From Gammaproteobacteria bacterium (GTDB lineage Bacteria > Gemmatimonadota > Gemmatimonadetes > Longimicrobiales > Gaopeijiaceae), in assembly GCA_024638345.1 (NCBI GenBank), contig JAHEKL010000144.1, positions 1 through 7,061 of the forward strand: a stretch of 7,061 nt of DNA, given 5' to 3'. Each line of letters begins with the position of its first letter. Positions within the stretch are counted from its first letter, which is position 1. A program made the translations under genes and the position numbers. The notes under the pieces are model-generated. The model had not been told where the DNA came from. It made no database searches and saw only the letters and a program-made list of their open reading frames with translations. This document shows, piece after piece, positions 1 through 4,314 of this stretch.

Positions 1-1615
1 TCCCGTCCGCAATCCGATCTCCTTGGTCGAAGCGGAATGTCCCGGTCGCCCCGCGAGGCGTCGCGACCCCCGGAATGGTCGGGAGGTTGACCTCGTCGAA
101 CGGAACGAGTGTCCCATCGACAAGTCTCGGATGGCGGCTGTCGGGTGGGGGACTCCCGTTCCGTTGCCATTCGTCCATCGCGACCAAGAGCGAGCGGAGA
201 GCCCAGCGGTAGTCGTTCGTGTTACGCATGTACCGTGTGGAGCCCGCCGGTCCCGGCGGAAAGCTCCCAGACCCGTGCTGGGCGCCCGCGATCGTGTACA
301 CGCGGACGTTGTCGGACACCTCGAGGTCTTTCGTTCCGTCGATCGATGTGTGGACCATGGCCGCGGCCTTCCACTCGGTCCAGTACTCGTTCGAGGTGTT
401 GGTCAGAAAGAGCTTCGGCGCCGTACCGGTCTCGGCCGCTCGACTGAGGAGGCCGTCGGTCCGTCCGGTGACCGGGTCGGTCTGCATGACGTCCGAGAAC
501 GGGAAGTGGGCCGGACCCGAGATTCCGGGCCGGGCGAAACGCTGATTGAAGCTGTTGCGAATCGCCGCAGCCACGTGGGCCATCACCCCGTCGAAAACGA
601 TCCTTCCGTCCAGATCTGCGTTGAAGCCGTCGTAGAGGAAGCTGCGTAGGAACCGGCCACTCTGAGAGTTACCGAACGCGTACACATGCTCGATGTCGCC
701 GAGTAGATCGGAGTTGTGGCGAAGGTGAGAGATCGCGTCGCGGACGCCGGCGTGGCCTAGGCCGGCCACGCCCGGATCGCGCGCTAGATAGGTGAACTCG
801 TAGAGGAGACCCGGCTCGAATCCTCCCTCGAGGTAGAGGGAGGTGGGGTCTCTGACCGGCCTGCCGTTCTCGACTCGGCTGAAGCTCCACGACGAGCGCG
901 GAATCAAGCGCGCCTCGTCCAGGTCGCCCTCGCGGACTGTGAGTTGGTGTCGGTCCGAGTCCGGATCCGCAACCGCATAGTGCACACCACCCGCCAGATC
1001 ATCGAGCGATCGAACATCAGTCGGCTCGGTCGTGCGGAACCAGTAGTAGACCGGCCCCTCGATGGGCCGCCCGGACTCTCTGGCCACCGGGACCTGAACG
1101 CGCATGGAGCCGTCACGCGGGGGGAGGTTGGCCTGCCAGCCGATCCAAACGACGGTAAAGCCCCGCTCCATCAGGAAGCCGTCCCCGACATCCTGCTCCG
1201 TGGTGGGGTCGGCGGAGGACGTCGCCTCTCGATTGAACTGGCGGACGGCTACCTTGTTGCCACGATTCACCACGTCGAAGAGCATCGCCCGGTTCCCTCG
1301 ATCCGGGTCCTTCGGTTTCAGGATGTAGAAGTCAGCCGCGAACTCCACGAGCCCGTCGGCGTTTCGTGGAGCATGTCCGATGTCGACGACCGACTGATTC
1401 CCACGATCCTCAGGGTCCAGCGCGAAGTGGATCGTCCCGGCCAGCTTCTCGTACCCACCGACGTCTCCGAACGGACGGCCGTCGAGAAGGTCCTCGCGCC
1501 GGTCGATATCGACGCTCGTGACCTGCCCCTGGGAGCCCAGTGGGACAAAGGCGAGGAACATGACGAGGAGGCATCTCCCCCTCCAGGACGTCGGTCGTGA
1601 TGTCGAGCCCATCAT
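1..1615 (-). CDS. Secreted alpha/beta hydrolase domain protein (Abhydrolase_10 type), 3' end cut by window edge
   Basis: An uninterrupted frame of 538 codons runs from ATG at 1615 off the left edge of the window. The N-terminus has a basic segment (R7, R12, R14), a hydrophobic core C-L-L-V-M-F-L-A-F-V-P-L (15-26) and a polar G-S-Q-G-Q region near 27-31, so a Sec signal peptide is likely. The body matches, from memory, the large bacterial 'alpha/beta hydrolase domain-containing protein' family (Pfam Abhydrolase_10). Evidence includes V-Y-A-F-G-N-S-Q-S-G-R-F-L-R (311-324) with probable nucleophile S317, L-Y-D-G-F-N-A-D (327-334), T-N-T-S-N-E-Y-W (405-412) where E410 may be the acid, A-G-A-Q-H-G (443-448) with probable H447, and N-D-Y-R-W-A-L-R-S-L-L-V-A-M-D (467-481). 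Members are presumed esterases; the substrate is unknown. The part seen includes all predicted catalytic residues, and only the C-terminal tail is missing. A second ATG directly follows the first, and M19 is a third possible start, but it would drop the basic n-region. Confidence 0.88.
   Translation of the reverse strand, partial: MMGSTSRPTSWRGRCLLVMFLAFVPLGSQGQVTSVDIDRREDLLDGRPFGDVGGYEKLAGTIHFALDPEDRGNQSVVDIGHAPRNADGLVEFAADFYILKPKDPDRGNRAMLFDVVNRGNKVAVRQFNREATSSADPTTEQDVGDGFLMERGFTVVWIGWQANLPPRDGSMRVQVPVARESGRPIEGPVYYWFRTTEPTDVRSLDDLAGGVHYAVADPDSDRHQLTVREGDLDEARLIPRSSWSFSRVENGRPVRDPTSLYLEGGFEPGLLYEFTYLARDPGVAGLGHAGVRDAISHLRHNSDLLGDIEHVYAFGNSQSGRFLRSFLYDGFNADLDGRIVFDGVMAHVAAAIRNSFNQRFARPGISGPAHFPFSDVMQTDPVTGRTDGLLSRAAETGTAPKLFLTNTSNEYWTEWKAAAMVHTSIDGTKDLEVSDNVRVYTIAGAQHGSGSFPPGPAGSTRYMRNTNDYRWALRSLLVAMDEWQRNGSPPPDSRHPRLVDGTLVPFDEVNLPTIPGVATPRGATGTFRFDQGDRIADG
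749..772. repeat. Perfect 9-bp inverted repeat with 6-nt loop inside the hydrolase gene
   Basis: GGCGTGGCC (749-757) and GGCCACGCC (764-772) are exact reverse complements around TAGGCC. An overlapping 10-bp palindrome, GGCCTAGGCC, occupies 754-763. It lies in codons for P-G-V-A-G-L-G-H-A-G-V just upstream of the nucleophile region. In a GC-rich Gly/Ala/Val coding stretch this may be chance; no T-run follows. Confidence 0.6.
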
Positions 1616-1625
1616 GTCAGATCTA

Positions 1626-1630
1626 TCTCC
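1626..1630 (-). promoter_or_regulatory. Ribosome binding site of the Abhydrolase_10-type gene
   Basis: On the minus strand GGAGA (1630 to 1626) lies 10 bases before the ATG at 1615 and 13 before the adjacent ATG at 1612. It supports starting at the first of the two tandem ATG codons. The rest of the 125-base gap (1616-1740) shows no convincing promoter or terminator. Confidence 0.6.
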
Positions 1631-1740
1631 AATTGGACTTCGTTCGGGTTGCCACCGGACCGAGGTAGCCGGGCAGGCGCCCAACTGATCGTGGCGAACG
1701 AGTTACGTAGTCGCTTAGTCCGCTTGCGCAGGGGTCGGGA

Positions 1741-3378
1741 TCAGTCGGCCGAACCGCCGTAGAGTATGTCCATGATCTTCCGGTCGTGGTGGTGCCGCAC
1801 CACGCTGCGGTCGTTGAAGATGATGGTCGCCCCATTCTCCGGAGTGTAGGCGGCCCACGCGGGGATCGCGGAGTGGTTGGGATCCCCCTGCCGTGCGAAG
1901 TTGATCCACGCCTGGCTCACCTGGTGCGACATCTCCCTGGCGCGGTCGCCTCCGCCCGTCGCTTGCGGGACCAGCTCGACGTTGGCGAAGACATGCGGGA
2001 TCTCGGCGCAGTGCCAGGCACCCGCGATGCCGTCGAGGGCCGGCGACTGCCATGCGAACACCCACGAGTAGACCGGCGCTTCGCCGGTTCGCGTCTTGAG
2101 GGCGGCGTGATAGAGCACGCCCTGCCGCCGTGTAGGATCAAAGAAGTAGGCGTCCTGCGGCGTCAGCTCGGGATAAGCCTCCGCCCACGCTGCACCAATC
2201 GGCCCGGCGTCCTGGCCGAACCGCTCTCTCATCTTCTGTGAAGTTCTCTCGGCTGACCAGTTCGCCTTGTTGTCGGCGAGCAGCTCGCTCGGATCTTCGC
2301 GGATGATGGTCTCGTTTTCATTGAGGACGTTACCGATCATCAGCGGGATGTCTCGCGCGTACTTCTCCCATCCCGCCTCGACTGGATCCTCGGGGATCAG
2401 GCGGCTGTCGATCGAAGGCCGGAAGCTCGCTTCTGCGGTGAGTCCTTCCTGCTCGACCTGGTCCAGCGCCTGCTGGGCCGCGGCTAGGAGCTCGGCATAG
2501 GACACCTCTTCGATTCGCTGGATCGTGCGCTCGTCGAGGCCGAGATTCTGGACCGTGCGCTCGGCGATCCGCAGCGCGAGGTCCTGACCCATGACAGCGG
2601 AACCGATCGACGCGCCGCTCTGCACGATCGCCTTGTCGAAGAGCCCGTGCGCCCCCTCGATCCCCATCAGGATGCGGACCTTGCTACCGCCGCCCGACTG
2701 TCCGAAGATCGTGACATTGTTGGGATCCCCGCCGAACTGTTCGATGTTGTCCCGGATCCAGCGCAGCGCCACAACGATGTCCGCCATGCCCGTGTTGGCG
2801 CTCTCGGCATATCGCTCGCCATAGGCCGAGAGGTTCAGCGTGCCCAGCACGTTCAGCCGGTGGTTCAGGGTAACCACCACCACGTCGCCCTTCTCCGCCA
2901 GGTTCCGCCCATCATAGGCGGTCTGTTCAATCGCCGAGCCGTTGGTGAACCCGCCGCCGTGAAGCCAAACCATGACGGGCCGATCGCCATTGCCGTCGAT
3001 GCCGGGCGTCCAGATGTTCAGGTACTGGCACGCTTCACTCTCGGGCAGATAGCGATGGGGGTTGAATTGCTCGTCGTTGGCGACGCCCTCCATCTCCGGG
3101 ATCGGGCAGCTCTCGCCGTAGTTGGTGGCAACACGCACCCCCTCCCAGGGCTGGGGCGGCTCGGGTGCCATGAAGCGCGCGGCCTGCGCGTAAGGCACGC
3201 CCCGATAGGTCCAGATGCCGCGGTCCTGGAAGCCGAGAAGACTGCCCTCGGCCACTCCGACAACCCCCTCCTCCGCGGTCGCGATGAACGGGTCGCCGCT
3301 CTGCGCCGCCACGTCGGACGCACCGAGCGCCAGGAGCACAGCCAGAGATGCAAGAGATGCAATCGTCAACTTGGACAT
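1741..3378 (-). CDS. Secreted type-B carboxylesterase/lipase family protein, 545 aa
   Basis: This alpha/beta hydrolase of the carboxylesterase type-B (COesterase) family hydrolyses carboxylic esters; the substrate is not deducible. The start at 3378 gives a clear Sec signal peptide: M-S-K-L, a hydrophobic core to about residue 20, and cleavage probably after V-A-A at 25, before Q26. The mature protein should be periplasmic or secreted. The oxyanion-hole motif H-G-G-G-F is at 140-144. The nucleophile is S228 in F-G-Q-S-G-G-G. The acid is probably E354 in G-N-V-L-N-E, and the His is H456 in A-W-H-C-A-E-I-P-H-V-F. A family signature E-A-C-Q-Y-L-N-I-W-T-P sits at 115-125, and C91 with C117 could form the conserved N-terminal disulfide. 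The length is typical and the triad complete, so the enzyme should be active. The frame is open upstream to an ATG at 3495, but that start would precede the signal peptide by 39 residues and run into the preceding gene. It is followed after 125 bases by a second secreted esterase-like gene. Confidence 0.93.
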   Translation of the reverse strand: MSKLTIASLASLAVLLALGASDVAAQSGDPFIATAEEGVVGVAEGSLLGFQDRGIWTYRGVPYAQAARFMAPEPPQPWEGVRVATNYGESCPIPEMEGVANDEQFNPHRYLPESEACQYLNIWTPGIDGNGDRPVMVWLHGGGFTNGSAIEQTAYDGRNLAEKGDVVVVTLNHRLNVLGTLNLSAYGERYAESANTGMADIVVALRWIRDNIEQFGGDPNNVTIFGQSGGGSKVRILMGIEGAHGLFDKAIVQSGASIGSAVMGQDLALRIAERTVQNLGLDERTIQRIEEVSYAELLAAAQQALDQVEQEGLTAEASFRPSIDSRLIPEDPVEAGWEKYARDIPLMIGNVLNENETIIREDPSELLADNKANWSAERTSQKMRERFGQDAGPIGAAWAEAYPELTPQDAYFFDPTRRQGVLYHAALKTRTGEAPVYSWVFAWQSPALDGIAGAWHCAEIPHVFANVELVPQATGGGDRAREMSHQVSQAWINFARQGDPNHSAIPAWAAYTPENGATIIFNDRSVVRHHHDRKIMDILYGGSAD

Positions 3379-3388
3379 CGTGACTCGG

Positions 3389-3396
3389 CCCTCTCC
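3389..3396 (-). promoter_or_regulatory. Ribosome binding site fixing the carboxylesterase start
   Basis: On the minus strand GGAGAGGG (3396 to 3389) ends 10 bases before the ATG at 3378. Together with the signal peptide beginning at that ATG, it favours 3378 over the in-frame ATG at 3495. The spacing is slightly long but workable. Confidence 0.6.
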
Positions 3397-3466
3397 ATGA
3401 TGGAACAATGAGCGGCACCCCGGAGGCGCTGGGCGACGCCATTCTCGGGACATGCGATAGCCGCCA

Positions 3467-3940
3467 CTAGCCACCCACATCCACATTCCTGTCATTGGCC
3501 AAGGGCCCCATGACAGCCTTCAGCTTGATCGTCAGTGTAGCGACGAGTCCGTCCTCGTCCAGCCCCCTGCCGACCACCTTCACGGAAAAGCAATGGGTCT
3601 CGGAGGTAGTCCCATGAGGTACGAAGTAGCTGTGGCGAGCAACCTTGTCCCGGACTTGGCGCTGCAATCTCCAGTCGATCGTGAGGGTGGAAGACGCGGT
3701 TCCAACATCGTCGAATAGGATATCTTCCTCGGTGACCGTGACGCTGATGGGGATTTCCCGATCAGCGTCGATGGTACCCGTGAAGATCTCGGTCCAGGTG
3801 TCCCAGGTGGAGCCGTGAGAGATACTTCGCGAAAAGGACGTCGGTTTTCCATCGACCACGAAATCGAACCGGAAGTCGTCGCCTATGTCCTCACCAGCAT
3901 ACTCGACCTCGTCGACGTAGATCTGAATCCGGTAGACCAT
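3467..3940 (-). CDS. Hypothetical acidic beta-rich protein, possible C2-like domain, 157 aa
   Basis: I do not recognise a named family. The sequence alternates hydrophobic and polar residues in likely beta-strands (Y-R-I-Q-I-Y-V at 3-9, F-R-F-D-F-V-V at 23-29, I-P-I-S-V-T-V at 63-69, S-T-L-T-I-D-W at 84-90, F-S-V-K-V-V at 118-123, V-A-T-L-T-I-K-L at 133-140). Two acidic loops, E-D-I-G-D-D (17-22) and E-E-D-I-L-F-D-D (71-78), resemble the calcium-binding loops of C2 or PLAT beta-sandwiches; this is inference from pattern only. There is one Cys (C117), no signal peptide and no membrane segment, so a soluble cytoplasmic protein is expected. The ATG start has only a weak GAGAGA site 11 bases upstream. 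Third codon positions carry more A/T than in the neighbouring esterase (ATA, CTA, AGA, GTA and AAA all occur), hinting at different ancestry or lower expression. It lies 86 bases after the YCII gene and 88 bases before the esterase. Confidence 0.75.
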   Translation of the reverse strand: MVYRIQIYVDEVEYAGEDIGDDFRFDFVVDGKPTSFSRSISHGSTWDTWTEIFTGTIDADREIPISVTVTEEDILFDDVGTASSTLTIDWRLQRQVRDKVARHSYFVPHGTTSETHCFSVKVVGRGLDEDGLVATLTIKLKAVMGPLANDRNVDVGG

Positions 3941-3965
3941 TCTCGGTTTGTTCTCTCAGTCCATC

Positions 3966-4023
3966 GTCGCTTTGAGCGGGAGAAGGAGCTCGGTGGAATC
4001 CCGTGTGACCTTCTCGCAGCGAC
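3966..4023 (-). other. Nested imperfect inverted repeat (putative RNA hairpin) between the YCII and C2-like genes
   Basis: The 86-base gap after the YCII stop holds an extended dyad. The outer arms are GTCGCT (3966-3971) and AGCGAC (4018-4023). The inner arms are GAGAAGG (3980-3986) and CCTTCTC (4009-4015). An apical CGG/CCG pair (3991-3993 and 4001-4003) could close a 7-base loop. The internal loop is asymmetric (8 and 2 bases). The hairpin begins 3 bases after the YCII stop. It could end or stabilise the formate dehydrogenase transcript or mark a processing site. The transcript after it has no U-tract, so a standard intrinsic terminator is not supported. Confidence 0.5.
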
Positions 4024-4026
4024 AGG

Positions 4027-4314
4027 TCATCCTTCCCTGATCTCGTAGACTCTGATGCTCGCTATGAACGGGTTGCCTTTGGCGATCCTCTCCGCATCAT
4101 CGAGGCTTTCGGCCTCGATGATGTTGTACCCGGTGATGGACTCCATTCCCCACGGCAGATCCTTGGTCCCAGAACTCGAGATCTCTCGTCCCGCGCCGAA
4201 CCCACCCTGGTCGACGGCGATGTCTGCGATGGACTCGAACCATTCCCCCCACGCCTGCATGATCTCTCCGGTGGGCTTCTCGAATCCGTAGTGCAGGAGT
4301 GCGAACTTCTTCAC
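4027..4314 (-). CDS. YCII-related (YciI/DGPF-like) domain protein, 95 aa
   Basis: A small soluble protein of the YCII-related family (a dimeric alpha/beta ferredoxin-like fold; molecular function generally unknown). Supporting features are the N-terminal strand K-F-A-L-L-H-Y-G (residues 3-10), the helix M-Q-A-W-G-E-W-F-E-S-I (19-29), the D-Q-G-G-F-G-A-G-R-E turn (35-44) in place of the usual D-G-G-P-F-G-P-G-R-E, the S-I-T-G-Y-N-I-I-E-A strand (59-68), the helix S-L-D-D-A-E-R-I-A-K (70-79), and the C-terminal strand S-I-R-V-Y-E-I (86-92). The length is normal for single-domain members. The start is GTG: its first three bases overlap the fdsA TGA as GTGA, and AGGAG sits 6 bases upstream inside fdsA. 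This makes it part of the formate dehydrogenase transcript and probably translationally coupled, which is not a standard fds gene arrangement. There is no signal peptide. A perfect inverted repeat lies in codons 64-73. Its role next to formate dehydrogenase cannot be read from the sequence. Confidence 0.9.
   Translation of the reverse strand: MKKFALLHYGFEKPTGEIMQAWGEWFESIADIAVDQGGFGAGREISSSGTKDLPWGMESITGYNIIEAESLDDAERIAKGNPFIASIRVYEIREG
4095..4123 (-). repeat. Perfect 12-bp inverted repeat with 5-nt loop inside the YCII gene
   Basis: On the + strand CATCATCGAGGC (4095-4106) and GCCTCGATGATG (4112-4123) are exact reverse complements separated by TTTCG. In the minus-strand mRNA the loop reads CGAAA. 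The arms coincide with codons for the family-conserved I-I-E-A-E-S-L-D-D stretch, so some of the symmetry may come from coding constraint. No T-run follows on either strand, so a classical intrinsic terminator is not indicated. The repeat itself is certain; its function is unknown. Confidence 0.75.

Noticed and set aside
23..649. 208-codon open frame on the + strand
   Set aside because: It lies antisense to the hydrolase gene, which has recognisable catalytic motifs. Its Arg/Val-rich, low-complexity protein is typical of GC-rich antisense frames.
944..1600. 218-codon open frame on the + strand
   Set aside because: It is antisense to the same hydrolase gene, has no recognisable domain, and is explained by the GC-rich codon pattern of the real gene.
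1708..1725. Tandem near-repeat of about 9 bases in the gap before the Abhydrolase_10-type gene
   Set aside because: There are only two imperfect units differing by an indel, with no further copies and no dyad symmetry, so it is too weak to call an operator.
1616..1740. Intergenic gap searched for a terminator of the carboxylesterase gene or a promoter
   Set aside because: I found no GC-rich stem followed by a T-run and no convincing -35/-10 pair on the minus strand.
2072..2088. 7-bp inverted repeat with a 3-base loop, ACCGGCG/CGCCGGT
   Set aside because: It is short, GC-rich and lies in esterase codons for T-G-E-A-P-V; such dyads are expected by chance at this composition.
2647..3411. 254-codon open frame on the + strand
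   Set aside because: It is antisense to the carboxylesterase over its signal peptide and nucleophile region; the translation has no family motifs.
3379..3495. Upstream extension of the carboxylesterase to the ATG at 3495
   Set aside because: It would put 39 extra residues ahead of an obvious signal peptide and overlap the preceding gene, whereas a ribosome binding site precedes 3378.
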